A stretch of 55,379 nucleotides of DNA from Acidobacteriota bacterium (GCA_003223295.1 QHYM01000123.1:1-55379); one strand, 5' to 3'. Counted from the first letter of the stretch, positions 17,158-26,698 are shown. Numbers and translations: made by a program. The notes: generated by a model not told the origin, from the letters alone.

Positions 17158-18516
17158 ATGTCGGTCAAGAAGTTCTTCCAGAAACTAGTCCGCTATGTGC
17201 TTTGCGTTGCCGCGGGCATGCTGGCCTTTGCCGCCTGCGGGTACACCGACTACCGCCTCTGGCCTCTGGACCTGCCGGCCTCGGCGCATCCGAGGGTTCC
17301 GGTGGCCGCCATCCAAGATAAGCGGCTGGTCATTCCTTTTTCGCCTGGCGTTCCCGCTGCGGAGATTGCCACGTTCAACGATCAGCTGGAAGCTTTTCTA
17401 CGTTTTGAGTATCTGCGCGGACGCGAAGCGCGTGCGGGGCACGACACTTCGCATATGCTTTTGACGGCGGTGAACACGCCCAAAGGACCGCGCTATAAGA
17501 TCTTCGTGGTTACCGAAAACGATCTGCTTACCGCAGTGCCGCAGGTGGCGAGCCTGGAAGGCCGCAACCTCATCTCGCATTATGAGTTCTACACCTGGTT
17601 GCAAAAGGATTATCCCTACTATCAACAGCAGAGCCATATGTTCGACGTCGCTTACGACGTGCCGACGGAGCAGAAACTCGAAACGATTAGCTCCTCCAAG
17701 CTGCTTCCGGCACTGGCCCAATTCCTCATCTTCAAATCCCAAACCGACAATCGCGTGATCGACGGCACCGACTCGGCGCCACGCCCGTTGACGAGAGAAC
17801 AGGCCACGCAACTTGCCACCGACATTCTCGATGTCGCGCACTTCTACGACCTGCCGCTCGATTACTTCATGGGCGTGGGCGCGATGGAAAACGACTACAT
17901 GGACGTGAACGGGGATCTGACGCACGCGGTGTGGAAGAAGCGCGCGCAGCGGGGAGACATCGTTCTGCGCCGCACGCGGAAACGCGTCATGGTCAGCAAC
18001 TACGCCATCGGCACCTGGCAAATTACGCGCGAAACGCTGCGCGCGGCGCACCAGCTTTATCTGCGGGACAAGCGCGACTACAGCCAGCTGCCTGCGCGCC
18101 TGCGCCCGCCCCGTGAGTTGGACCTGAACTCCGTCAATGATGCCGAGCTCACGACGTATGCCGGCTTGCTGTTGCGCGATTTGCTCGACCATTTTGGGGG
18201 CGACGTGGAAAAAGCTATCGGCGCCTATAATGGCGGCGTTCGCTCCCCTAATCCGGACTACGCTTCCGGGGTCAAGACGGTCGCGGATTATGCGCGGCGC
18301 ATCCTCGAGCATGCTTCGGCACAGGATGAACCGAACACAAACGCCAAGAACGCCGACAAGTCTCAACCTTCGGCCGCTTGCACGTCACCTGCACCCAGCG
18401 GCTCAGCCAACGCTAGTAACTGCTTGACGCCCGGTACGCCCAACTTGCCTGCCGCCAATGCTGTGCCAAATGTAGCGCCACAGCCAAAACCTCCGTATCG
18501 CCGCGACGACGACTAA
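17158..18516 (+). CDS. lytic transglycosylase-like (SLT domain) exported protein
   Basis: A 452-residue protein with a GGAGG ribosome site. A hydrophobic leader (YVLCVAAGMLAFAACG) could be a signal peptide, with a possible lipobox cysteine. The C-terminal half has the lysozyme-like transglycosylase pattern. The catalytic glutamate lies in GVGAMENDYMDVNG, followed by NYAIGTWQITRETLR, then IGAYNGG and TVADYARRIL. These enzymes cleave peptidoglycan between MurNAc and GlcNAc with formation of anhydroMurNAc. The N-terminal 190 residues are not recognised. The C-terminal 75 residues are a Pro/Ala/Asn-rich low-complexity tail. Confidence 0.82.
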   Translation: MSVKKFFQKLVRYVLCVAAGMLAFAACGYTDYRLWPLDLPASAHPRVPVAAIQDKRLVIPFSPGVPAAEIATFNDQLEAFLRFEYLRGREARAGHDTSHMLLTAVNTPKGPRYKIFVVTENDLLTAVPQVASLEGRNLISHYEFYTWLQKDYPYYQQQSHMFDVAYDVPTEQKLETISSSKLLPALAQFLIFKSQTDNRVIDGTDSAPRPLTREQATQLATDILDVAHFYDLPLDYFMGVGAMENDYMDVNGDLTHAVWKKRAQRGDIVLRRTRKRVMVSNYAIGTWQITRETLRAAHQLYLRDKRDYSQLPARLRPPRELDLNSVNDAELTTYAGLLLRDLLDHFGGDVEKAIGAYNGGVRSPNPDYASGVKTVADYARRILEHASAQDEPNTNAKNADKSQPSAACTSPAPSGSANASNCLTPGTPNLPAANAVPNVAPQPKPPYRRDDD

Positions 18517-18573
18517 TACGACACGCAAAAGCAAGTTCTGCGTGGATGCGTTGTGTGGAGTTGAAGAGCCGCT

Positions 18574-19659
18574 TTAGTGGTCGTGGGACTTGCCAGCCAT
18601 TTCGTGTATGTGAACTATCTTACGCCGCAGCGCCGGCATCTTGGAATCGTCGGTTGGGACGAAATAGCCTACGGCGATGCCCATTGCGCCGTTATGAAGT
18701 AGCTTTCCGGTGGGATTGTCGTAGGTGGCAGAAGTCTTCAGAACGTCGCCTGCGGAAAACGTGAAGCCGCCTTCCTGGACAAACAATTTCACGGGCACGG
18801 ATTCGAGCTGACCCTTCTCGTTGACTTGAGCGTCGAGCGTCGCCACGGTTTCCTTGCGCGAAATATCTTGCAGGACGATTTGCCTGCCGTAGTCATGCAA
18901 ATGCCCGCCGACGCCGAGCAGCACGCCGTCGTATTTCACGGTCACGGTTCCAGATTTCTCGCTCTTGCCCGCAGGCACGTCGTAACTGGAGTTTCCGCAG
19001 GCCTTCACGTCCATCCATGCAGGGTAGACATTCTTTCGTGGCGGAGTGTTTTCCGCAGCGCCCTGATAGGGAATCACAACTTCCAGATAAGCTTTGTCGT
19101 AGGAGGTGGCCGTCGGGTTATAGACCATCGTTTCGATACGGATTTGGTCGTCCTTCTGCACGCGATAGCCATAGCCGGGCACTTCGGCCCAGTCGGTCAT
19201 CTCGCTGCCTGCGCCGAAAATGTGCTCTTCCTTGTTAGGGCAGAGAAAGTCCGAGCGGTTTTCGTTCCAGAATGCGGTGTGATGTAGGACGGCTCCGGGA
19301 ACTGGGTTGCCAGTGGCATCCACCAGTCTTGGGTGGTACGCCAGGAGCCAGCCGTCGAAGGAGACTTGCCACACCTGGTCCGCAGGCTGCGGCATTTGCA
19401 TATGGCCGGTGTGCGGGGGGAGATTCATCGGGCCGACGCGGAGCGTGACGGTATGTGCGGCCGCGTCCACTTTTGCGTCAAGCGTTACGCCCTTGGCGAC
19501 CGCGTGGTGCATGCCTTCCTGCATGAAGCCGCCATGATGCTGGTGTTGCATGCCTTCCATGCCAGATTTCGGCTCAGCCGGCTTTTCTTGTGCGCAGGCA
19601 ACGCCTGCCGCCAGCAAGCTCATTGCCAAGAACGCGAATGAGAATTTGAAATTCCTCAT
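18574..19659 (-). CDS. exported His/Met-rich protein with copper monooxygenase-like (PHM) features
   Basis: A 361-residue protein starting MRNFKFSFAFLAM, with a signal peptide ending near ACAQ. Residues 34-52 are rich in His and Met (GMEGMQHQHHGGFMQEGMHH), a likely metal-binding segment. Further in are HH (126-127, VLHHTAF), an HxH (253/255, GGHLHDYG) and a Met (326, NGAMGI) shortly before VGYF. These spacings resemble the copper ligands of the two peptidylglycine-monooxygenase (PHM) domains, but similarity is weak and activity is not established. It may instead be a copper-binding or copper-storage protein. It is divergent from an amidohydrolase gene (135 bp between starts). Confidence 0.6.
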   Translation of the reverse strand: MRNFKFSFAFLAMSLLAAGVACAQEKPAEPKSGMEGMQHQHHGGFMQEGMHHAVAKGVTLDAKVDAAAHTVTLRVGPMNLPPHTGHMQMPQPADQVWQVSFDGWLLAYHPRLVDATGNPVPGAVLHHTAFWNENRSDFLCPNKEEHIFGAGSEMTDWAEVPGYGYRVQKDDQIRIETMVYNPTATSYDKAYLEVVIPYQGAAENTPPRKNVYPAWMDVKACGNSSYDVPAGKSEKSGTVTVKYDGVLLGVGGHLHDYGRQIVLQDISRKETVATLDAQVNEKGQLESVPVKLFVQEGGFTFSAGDVLKTSATYDNPTGKLLHNGAMGIAVGYFVPTDDSKMPALRRKIVHIHEMAGKSHDH

Positions 19660-19794
19660 GGTTGTACTCCAGACGGTGCGTGATCCTGCGCCAACCCCTC
19701 TCCATGATAGCGCCGAGGATGTCTCCACGTCTTGCAGGGGCTGCCACTTCGGCTGGAGTGGAATTCTTTGGGAAAAAGGCTACAATCTCGGCGC

Positions 19795-21225
19795 ATGAGA
19801 ACGCTTCGCTGCCTCGCTTTGCCCCTTTTACCGTTCGCATTAGCCCTGCTTTTGACGGCATACCTGGTGCACGCGCAAAAACCTGCAACCGCGGACCTGC
19901 TGGTTCTGAATAACGTGACGGTGGTGGACGTTCGAACGGGCACGCTACAAGCTGACCAAACAGTGATCCTGGAACGCAATCGCCTTTTGTCCGTGGGGCC
20001 GAGCAAATCCGCAAAATACCCGCGCAACGCGGATAGCGTGAATTGCAAGGGAGGGTACTTGATTCCAGGCTTGTGGGACATGCACGTGCATCTGGTGTTC
20101 GGCGACTGGTTCCCCGATGCTAAGGACATTTCGCTGCCGCTCTTTATCGCCAGCGGCGTGACCAGCGTGCGGGACATGGGTAGCGATCTCGACGTCGTGC
20201 AAGATTGGCGCAACGAAATTGAGGCTGGACGGATGATTGGTCCACGGATCCTTACTTCCGGCCCGATGCTGGATGGGCCGAAGCCGCGCTTCCCGAGTTC
20301 GATCGCGATTGCCACTCCTGAAGATGCACGCCACGCGGTGAATCACTTGAAGGATCGTGGAGCTGATTTCATCAAGCTGCAATCGCTGATTCCACGGGAT
20401 GCGGTGCTGGCGATTGCCGATGAGGCGAAGAAACAAGACATTGCGTTCGAAGGACACGTGCCAGATGCGATGCGCGCCAGCGAGATGTCCGAAGCCGGGA
20501 TGAAGAGCTTCGAACACCTGATCGGAATCTTTGAGGGGAGTTCACCTGCGGAAGACCATTTTTTGAAAGGAAACAAAACTGAAGGGCGGTTTCTGGCGAC
20601 CTATGATGAGGCGCGCGCGGCTTCCTTGGCCGCTTTGCTGGCGAAGAACCATACGTGGCAATGCCCCACGCTGGTGTGGGAGCGCGGAGGAAATCTTCTG
20701 GACGTGAGTGATTTTAGCGCAGACACGCGAGTGAAATATGTACCAGGGCCGTGGAAGAACAAAACGTGGAAACGGTTTAAAGAGGAAATCACGCAAGGAT
20801 ACGGCGCGGATGATATCGCCACGCGCAAGAAATTTGTCGACAAAGAGCTGGAAGTCGTGCGCATGCTGCACAAAGCGGGAGTGCCTTTCCTTGCAGGAAC
20901 GGACACGCCCGCGGGCGTTCATATTTTTCCCGGCTACAGTTTGCACGAAGAGCTGCAGCGATTCGTCGCAGCCGGGTTCACGCCGCTCGAAGCGCTGCAA
21001 ACTGCCACGCTCAATCCCGCGCGCTTCTTTGGAATGGAGGGGCAGCTTGGCACGATCGAGGAAGGAAAGATTGCGGATATGGTGCTGCTCAGCGCGAATC
21101 CTCTTGAGAATATTGCCAACACGCAGAAAATTGCGGGTGTGTTCGTAAACGGCCGATATTTTTACCACGCCGAAACCGAGAAGATGCTTGCTGGCGTGGA
21201 GGCTGCAGCCCGCCGGCATCCGTGA
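19795..21225 (+). CDS. exported amidohydrolase (imidazolonepropionase/prolidase-like)
   Basis: A 476-residue protein from ATG 19795 with a signal peptide (LALPLLPFALALLLTAYLVHA). It follows the amidohydrolase superfamily plan. A small beta-domain starts LLVLNNVTVVDVRTG. Next come the metal site DMHVHL, the lysine in DFIKLQSL, histidines in EGHVP and SFEHLIG, and the catalytic aspartate in LAGTDTPAG. The end carries EGKIADMVLLSANPLENI. Periplasmic members hydrolyse cyclic amides, dipeptides or similar compounds; substrate is unknown. It converges on the GH13 gene (36 bp gap). A TACAAT box just before the start may be part of its promoter. Confidence 0.9.
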   Translation: MRTLRCLALPLLPFALALLLTAYLVHAQKPATADLLVLNNVTVVDVRTGTLQADQTVILERNRLLSVGPSKSAKYPRNADSVNCKGGYLIPGLWDMHVHLVFGDWFPDAKDISLPLFIASGVTSVRDMGSDLDVVQDWRNEIEAGRMIGPRILTSGPMLDGPKPRFPSSIAIATPEDARHAVNHLKDRGADFIKLQSLIPRDAVLAIADEAKKQDIAFEGHVPDAMRASEMSEAGMKSFEHLIGIFEGSSPAEDHFLKGNKTEGRFLATYDEARAASLAALLAKNHTWQCPTLVWERGGNLLDVSDFSADTRVKYVPGPWKNKTWKRFKEEITQGYGADDIATRKKFVDKELEVVRMLHKAGVPFLAGTDTPAGVHIFPGYSLHEELQRFVAAGFTPLEALQTATLNPARFFGMEGQLGTIEEGKIADMVLLSANPLENIANTQKIAGVFVNGRYFYHAETEKMLAGVEAAARRHP

Positions 21226-21261
21226 TTATTCTCATCGGCTCTCGAAGAACCGCCAATCCGA

Positions 21262-23019
21262 TCAGTGAACGGATCCGACGAAAACGCCGAACGGCGCAAT
21301 GGTAAATTGCGCCAAGGGCATTGAATCCTGCTCGGGTAGCGGAGCTGCAAGCAAAGTTCTCGCGGAACTTCCTTTGAAGCCAAGCGAGGCGAGGTCCAGT
21401 TTCACCGTTCGCGGCTCGCCACTCATATTGAGCACAACGAGAATTGAGTCGCCGCTGCCGGGATTCTTGCACAAGTAGGCGAGAACATAGGGATCATCGC
21501 GGTCCAGAGACACATAGCTTCCGTTCCGCAAGCCAGGCTCGCTCTGGCGCATGGCGAGCAAACGTTTGTAGAAAGAAAGAATCGAATTGGGGTCGCCGGA
21601 TTCAACTTTGACATTGTATTCCGCGGCGCTGGGCGGGATCGGAAGCCAGGTGTGGTCCGCGGTACTGAATCCTGAGCCTTTCGAATTGTCCCACTGCATG
21701 GGTGTGCGCTCGCCATCGCGGCCCTTCTCTTCCGGCCAGCCGATCTTCCCGATGGGATCCTGGACATCCTCCTTGCGCGTGGGCGGCGTGGTTCTCATGC
21801 CAATCTCTTCGCCGTAATACATGAGCGGTGTCTGGCGCGTGGTGAGGAGGAGAGCAGCCATCAGCTTGGCGATCTGGTCATTGTGAACGCCGTCTCCATA
21901 GCGGTCCCATTGTCGCGGCTGATCGTGGTTGCTGAAAAAGAACTCGGGCTGGCCGTGTGCGGCGTTGTGGTCCGCTTCATCCAGCAACCGGCGGAACTCT
22001 GGCGCGGAGAGCTTGTTCACGTCGGCGATCTGAAAGTCCATGGGCAACTGGACTTCATCGTTTTTCGTGCCGTACATTTTCGTGAGCTCTTTGATGTTCG
22101 GCTCATCGGCTTCGCTGATCAGCACGGGGTTTCCGGGATAGGCATCGACGACGCGCCGCATTTCGCGCAGCACTTCGTGAATTTCGGGCAAATTGTCCGT
22201 GTATTTGTGCTGGATGTTTGGGTCACCGTAAGCATTCTTGCCGGGCAGAATCGGATCGTCGTGCAGGTTCGGATCTTCGAACAAGCGGGAGACGGCGTCG
22301 AGGCGGAAGCCAGCCGCACCGCGATCCAGCCAGAAGCGCATGGCGTCGTACATGGCCTTACGCACTTGCGGATTGCGCCAGTTCAGATCGGGTTGCTCGG
22401 TGTAAAAATGATGGTAGTAGTATTGGTTCGTCGCCGGATCCAATTGCCAGGCAGAGTGGCCAAACCACGACTGCCAATTGTTGGGAGGCTCGCCGGGGCC
22501 TTTACCGTCGCGCCAGATGTACCAGTCGCGCTTCGGATTGGTACGCGAGGAACGCGACTCTTTGAACCAAGAACACTGATCTGAGGTGTGATTGGGAACC
22601 AGATCCATGATCACCCGGACGTTTCTTTTCTTCGCCTCCGCCAGCAGGTGATCGAAATCCGCCAGCGTGCCGTAAAGAGGATCAAGCGCGGTGTAGTCGG
22701 CGACATCGTAGCCAAAATCCACTAAAGGCGAGGGATACATCGGGGTAATCCAAATGGCGCTAATGCCCAGGTCTTTCAAATAGTCCAACCGCGATGTAAT
22801 GCCATTGATGTCGCCGACGCCATCGCCGTTCGAATCCTGGAAGCTACGGGGGTAGATTTCATAGATCACAGCGTGTTTCCACCACGGGTCGTGCGCGGTC
22901 TCGCTGGTTTGCTTGTGCGCAGCTATTGGTGGAGCAGTTTGCTGCGCTCTGGCTGGAATCGCAAAAAGGCCAAGGCCAAGTGTTAGAGCGAGACGGGAAA
23001 ACTTAGCGAGCTTCGACAC
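21262..23019 (-). CDS. exported GH13 alpha-glucosidase / oligo-1,6-glucosidase-like enzyme
   Basis: A 585-residue protein from GTG 23019 with an AGGAGAG ribosome site and a signal peptide (LALTLGLGLFAIPARA). The GH13 barrel signatures are all present. DLVPNHTS is region I. The nucleophile Asp is in GFRLDAVSR, the acid/base Glu in LISEADEP, and the transition-state Asp in FFSNHDQPR. The start of the mature enzyme, VIYEIYPRSFQDSNGDGVGD, is typical of alpha-glucosidase, oligo-1,6-glucosidase and trehalose synthase-type GH13 members. A periplasmic location suggests cleavage of imported malto- or isomalto-oligosaccharides. It is the last gene of the redoxin/heme-copper/TPR operon (39 bp after the TPR gene). 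Confidence 0.93.
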   Translation of the reverse strand: MSKLAKFSRLALTLGLGLFAIPARAQQTAPPIAAHKQTSETAHDPWWKHAVIYEIYPRSFQDSNGDGVGDINGITSRLDYLKDLGISAIWITPMYPSPLVDFGYDVADYTALDPLYGTLADFDHLLAEAKKRNVRVIMDLVPNHTSDQCSWFKESRSSRTNPKRDWYIWRDGKGPGEPPNNWQSWFGHSAWQLDPATNQYYYHHFYTEQPDLNWRNPQVRKAMYDAMRFWLDRGAAGFRLDAVSRLFEDPNLHDDPILPGKNAYGDPNIQHKYTDNLPEIHEVLREMRRVVDAYPGNPVLISEADEPNIKELTKMYGTKNDEVQLPMDFQIADVNKLSAPEFRRLLDEADHNAAHGQPEFFFSNHDQPRQWDRYGDGVHNDQIAKLMAALLLTTRQTPLMYYGEEIGMRTTPPTRKEDVQDPIGKIGWPEEKGRDGERTPMQWDNSKGSGFSTADHTWLPIPPSAAEYNVKVESGDPNSILSFYKRLLAMRQSEPGLRNGSYVSLDRDDPYVLAYLCKNPGSGDSILVVLNMSGEPRTVKLDLASLGFKGSSARTLLAAPLPEQDSMPLAQFTIAPFGVFVGSVH

Positions 23020-23058
23020 GGCTTCTCTCCTGGAATGCTTCTAATTCGGGTCTTTGGC

Positions 23059-24159
23059 CTATGGCTTTGCTTCCGTACGGTTCTGCAACTGTTCCGACAA
23101 TTTGAGTTCGCGTTCGGCGTCTTCAGTCCGGCCCAATTCCCGGTAAGCCAATCCGAGCAAATGATGAGGAATGGGATTATTCGGATCCATGGCCAGCGCG
23201 CGCTGTAAGGCGCGCACGGCCAGCGCGAATTCCCCCTTTTTCTCGAGCACCTTTCCCATCAGGATGTACGGGCCCGTGGATGTGGCATCGAGCCAAATCG
23301 AGCGCTGCAGCAGCTTTTCCGCATCCTCGTATTTCTGTGCACGCGTGTAGGCGTCCGCCAGCTTGTAATACACCGCGGCGTCGCCGGGATTCAGCTCCAA
23401 TTCTTTTTGGAACTGCTCAGTGGCTTCGGGGATGCGCGACTTAAAGAGGTAAATCTCGCCGAGCAAGGAATGCACCAGCGGAAGTTTGGGATCCAACTCC
23501 ACCGCTTTCTTCGCGTATTCTTCGGCAACCACGTCAAAGTCGAAGCGCAACATCATGCGAGCGGTGAAGAGGTGGCTGGCCGCAGAATCGGAGGGAACAG
23601 CAAACATTTTGGCGAACGCTTTGCGCGAATTGGGATAGTCTTTGGTTTGCATGTAGCAAATGCCAAGAATGTAGGAAGCATCGACATTCGCGCTGGGATA
23701 CCAAGTTTGGACTTTTTCGAGTGGCGCGATGGCTTCTGAGGGCCGCCCTGCGAGGTAATAAGACAAACCCATCAACTGAATGGCTTCGCTATCGCCCGGC
23801 TCCTCTTCCAGGGCTCTCTTGAAACTTGCAACGGCCTTCAGATAATCGCCCTTCTTGTAATAGACGATCCCCAACTCATGTGAGAGCCTCTCCAGATTCG
23901 GCTGTTTGGCAGCTAGCGCTTCCAACTGCCCAATCGCCTCGTCAAACTTCCCTTGCTGCGACAAGCGCCGTGCTTCAGTAAACGCCGGATCCGCTGAACT
24001 ATTCGGCATTTGCTTGGCTGACTCTGGTGACTGAGCCATTTCTTCGTACGAAGGTTTGTGCGGCAGAGCTGTACCGAAAACGGGAAGAAAACCACTCAGG
24101 AGAGCGCAACTCGCTGCAAGCCCCAGCTTCCGTTTCCGCGGTATGGAATTCTCCACCAA
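23059..24159 (-). CDS. exported TPR-repeat protein
   Basis: A 366-residue protein starting with TTG 24159 or GTG 24156, with GGAG upstream. A hydrophobic leader (LGLAASCALLSGFLPVFG) precedes about eight tetratricopeptide repeats, for example LSHELGIVYYKKGDYLKAVA, YILGICYMQTKDYPNSRKAF and PHHLLGLAYRELGRTEDAER. TPR arrays bind partner proteins or peptides; no catalytic domain is present. It lies 15 bp after the heme/copper/TPR gene and 39 bp before the GH13 gene, so it belongs to that operon and may scaffold its products in the periplasm. Confidence 0.88.
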   Translation of the reverse strand: MVENSIPRKRKLGLAASCALLSGFLPVFGTALPHKPSYEEMAQSPESAKQMPNSSADPAFTEARRLSQQGKFDEAIGQLEALAAKQPNLERLSHELGIVYYKKGDYLKAVASFKRALEEEPGDSEAIQLMGLSYYLAGRPSEAIAPLEKVQTWYPSANVDASYILGICYMQTKDYPNSRKAFAKMFAVPSDSAASHLFTARMMLRFDFDVVAEEYAKKAVELDPKLPLVHSLLGEIYLFKSRIPEATEQFQKELELNPGDAAVYYKLADAYTRAQKYEDAEKLLQRSIWLDATSTGPYILMGKVLEKKGEFALAVRALQRALAMDPNNPIPHHLLGLAYRELGRTEDAERELKLSEQLQNRTEAKP

Positions 24160-24174
24160 AAGTAATTTCTCCAG

Positions 24175-26007
24175 TTACGGGTGCTTCGAATCCCGGCTGA
24201 TCTGCTCAAGGTTCTCGCGCGCCAACTTGTGATTGGGATCAATCTGCAAGGCGCGTTGAAGATGAACCTTTGCTTCCGCGAGATTGCCGGTTTCGGCCAG
24301 CGCGCCGCCCAAATTCGCCTCTGCATTGGCGTCGTCCGGACGCAGGCGGACGGCTGCGCGATAATGTTCAATCGCGTCAACGAATTTGTCCTGAGAAGCA
24401 AGAGCATTTGCCAAATTGTAGTGCGCGTCGAAATTGTCTGGCTGTGTCTTGAGTGCCGCGGAAAAATACGGAATGGCCTCGCCGAATCGGCCCACGGCTA
24501 AGAGAGACGCGCCAAGCGCATTGTTCGCCGTGGCATCCTGAGGGTGAAGGCGGACTGCCTGTTCGAAGTGTTGGATCGCGTCGGCTTGCTTGCCGCGGGC
24601 CATGAGCATAGCCGCAAGGTTGTACTGCGCTTCGAAGTCCCCAGGATTCTTCTCGACGTCGTGCCGCGCCATGGCTTCCTGCAGCTGCATGCGCGGATCG
24701 AAGGCGGTATCAGAAGAAGTGTGCGGAAGAACCTGAAGCCATAGATGGGCCATTTCGTCGCTCGAGCGGTTTCCGGCCACGACGCGGCGCGGAGGATCAT
24801 TTGGATTGGCAACATTTTCGCTGGAGTTGTCGTAGATGTAGCGCATGGAAATCGCGGTGCCCTTTGGCAACGCCAGTGGAACTGCGTAGCGATAAACAGC
24901 CTGCCAGTTCAAATTCCATTGGGGAATGTGAATAAGTGTTTTTGTGGAGCCGTCGGGCAAGGTCGCGAGGGCTTGCAAATCCTTGCCGAGATAGTGCGCG
25001 TGAGGATAGATGGCGAGCAGATCCACATCGACCGGAAGCGTGAATTGGTCCGTGACGACGAAATGCTTCTCACCGGGAGGGATGTCGAGCTGACGGTCGT
25101 TTTCCAATTGGAGCAGCAGAGGGAAGAGCGTTGCCGGCTTGTCGGTGAAGTACAGCCCTAGACTTGGCTGAATCTTCTCCTGTTTGCCAGAGGGCTGCAA
25201 GTGGATGTTCAGGACCAAATCGGTATCTTTGTCCAGGCGCAGAGCCATACCGTCGGGCTCGGGTTTAGGCACGGTGCCCGGCTTCCAGAAAAGGAAGTGG
25301 CTATCGGGATCAAAGGATTCAGATTCGATTTTGAGCTCCATGCCGGAGAAACCGGCGCCCGGCTCTTTTTCCTGGCGGCGCGCAGACTCACCGCGGTCCA
25401 CAAGAATGTTCGCGTGATGAACCACGCGTTTGTCGCCGGGCCGGATCTCGATGGCTTTCAGCCAGCGCGTGCGGTCAACCGGAGTCCGAAAAATGAAATT
25501 CCAGTACATATCGGAGCCAGTGGCGGGAAGCGTGTACGGTTTTTCCGCTTCGATAATTTTGTCCGGCTGGCCCAACTGCCAACCGGGGACGAATCGTGGG
25601 GCGCGAGGAAGATCGGCGGCAGCGCCCTCGACCGCTCCCTGCTCGACCCACTTTTGAATGACGGCTATCTGTTCGTCTGACAGACGGAGTTCGTCTGCAA
25701 ATTTGGACTCCTGCGGCTCCGGCAGCCAGGGGGGCATGAAGCGAGTCGACGTTACCGCAGCGATTAGGCGGGCGCGCGCCTTGGCGTCTGCATAGGTGAG
25801 AAGCGGGAACGGACCTGCTTCGCCGGGGCGGTGGCACGGGGCACAGTATTGAAAGAACATCGGAGCGATATCCCGATTAAAAGTCACCTGTTGTGCAGTC
25901 GGCCTGGGACGACGCACAGCAGGGCCCTCGTGCTTCGCAAAAGCTGCCGCGGTTAGGGAGCTCAATGCAAGCGAGCACGCAACAATAGTTCGGACTGAGC
26001 AGGTCAT
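24175..26007 (-). CDS. c-type heme / PHM-like copper monooxygenase / TPR three-domain exported protein
   Basis: A 610-residue protein. ATG 26007 overlaps the redoxin stop by four bases (ATGA), so the two are translationally coupled. After a signal peptide comes a cytochrome-like segment with the heme-attachment motif CAPCH (residues 55-59). The central part resembles the ascorbate-dependent copper monooxygenase (PHM/DBM) fold with every copper ligand in order: HH 197-198 (VVHHANIL), H269 (NIHLQPSGK), HxH 336/338 (YPHAHYLGK) and Met 419 (DEMAHLW). Residues of about 455-610 are four TPR repeats. Known members hydroxylate substrates using copper and electrons from a donor; here the heme may supply electrons. 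Function in this family is not established. Confidence 0.82.
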   Translation of the reverse strand: MTCSVRTIVACSLALSSLTAAAFAKHEGPAVRRPRPTAQQVTFNRDIAPMFFQYCAPCHRPGEAGPFPLLTYADAKARARLIAAVTSTRFMPPWLPEPQESKFADELRLSDEQIAVIQKWVEQGAVEGAAADLPRAPRFVPGWQLGQPDKIIEAEKPYTLPATGSDMYWNFIFRTPVDRTRWLKAIEIRPGDKRVVHHANILVDRGESARRQEKEPGAGFSGMELKIESESFDPDSHFLFWKPGTVPKPEPDGMALRLDKDTDLVLNIHLQPSGKQEKIQPSLGLYFTDKPATLFPLLLQLENDRQLDIPPGEKHFVVTDQFTLPVDVDLLAIYPHAHYLGKDLQALATLPDGSTKTLIHIPQWNLNWQAVYRYAVPLALPKGTAISMRYIYDNSSENVANPNDPPRRVVAGNRSSDEMAHLWLQVLPHTSSDTAFDPRMQLQEAMARHDVEKNPGDFEAQYNLAAMLMARGKQADAIQHFEQAVRLHPQDATANNALGASLLAVGRFGEAIPYFSAALKTQPDNFDAHYNLANALASQDKFVDAIEHYRAAVRLRPDDANAEANLGGALAETGNLAEAKVHLQRALQIDPNHKLARENLEQISRDSKHP

Positions 26008-26597
26008 TGGACGTTCGTGATGAAACACCCGACCCCTGGCTGATTCGGTGGCGCGGCCTTACCGGAGAGAGCGGCTTGGATGGCGTCGTCGAGTTCGTGG
26101 GTCGTGGCTGCGGGGCGGGCATGGCCGAAATCCTGGTACAGGTTATCGATGCGGCCGTGATACAGCAGTTGGCGCTTGGCGTCGAAAACAGCCGCCTCAG
26201 GGGTCACCTGGGCTTGGGCTTGAGCAACAAGCACGTGCTGGGGGTCGCGCAGGGCGGGAAGCTTGTAGCCATAATCCCGCTCGTGTTGGCGAATTTTCTC
26301 AGGAGATGCTGTTTCGCTGGGATAGACTAGCGAGAAACTTACTTTGTCGCCGTATTGTGAACTAATTCGCTGGATCAACGGCGCGTAGCGGTTGGAGATG
26401 GGGCAGTCTGTCCGCACGAAGACGAACACCACAGGCTTCCCCGAAGACGCCTGAAAAGGGTCTGCCGGCGTACCGTCAAGATGCAGGGCCGTCTTTTGGG
26501 CCGCTGGAGAAGCGGGCCATATCAAAAGGAAAAACGCCATTGCGACGAGAGGAAAGAAGGGTGCTCTCGGTTGTGCGGTAAAGGTAGAGCGACGCAT
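26004..26597 (-). CDS. exported redoxin / AhpC-TSA-like thioredoxin-fold protein
   Basis: A 197-residue protein with an AGGGA ribosome site and a hydrophobic leader (FFPLVAMAFFLLIWPASPAA). The thioredoxin-like fold has VVFVFVRTDCPISNRYAPLI, with a single cysteine in the place of the usual CxxC, as in one-cysteine peroxiredoxin-like proteins. The C-terminus has a second cysteine (GVGCFITNV). It is the first gene of the operon with the heme/copper/TPR protein and is coupled to it. It may keep that protein's copper or cysteines reduced, or detoxify peroxide made there; this is inference. Confidence 0.8.
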   Translation of the reverse strand: MRRSTFTAQPRAPFFPLVAMAFFLLIWPASPAAQKTALHLDGTPADPFQASSGKPVVFVFVRTDCPISNRYAPLIQRISSQYGDKVSFSLVYPSETASPEKIRQHERDYGYKLPALRDPQHVLVAQAQAQVTPEAAVFDAKRQLLYHGRIDNLYQDFGHARPAATTHELDDAIQAALSGKAAPPNQPGVGCFITNVQ

Positions 26598-26698
26598 GAA
26601 TGGTTCCCTGGAAGCGTACTAGCCAAAAAATTCTACTTCCTCATGAGCGCCCTGTCCATTTGCCAAGTCGATTGCTCGGGCCTTCTGAACACGCTCAG

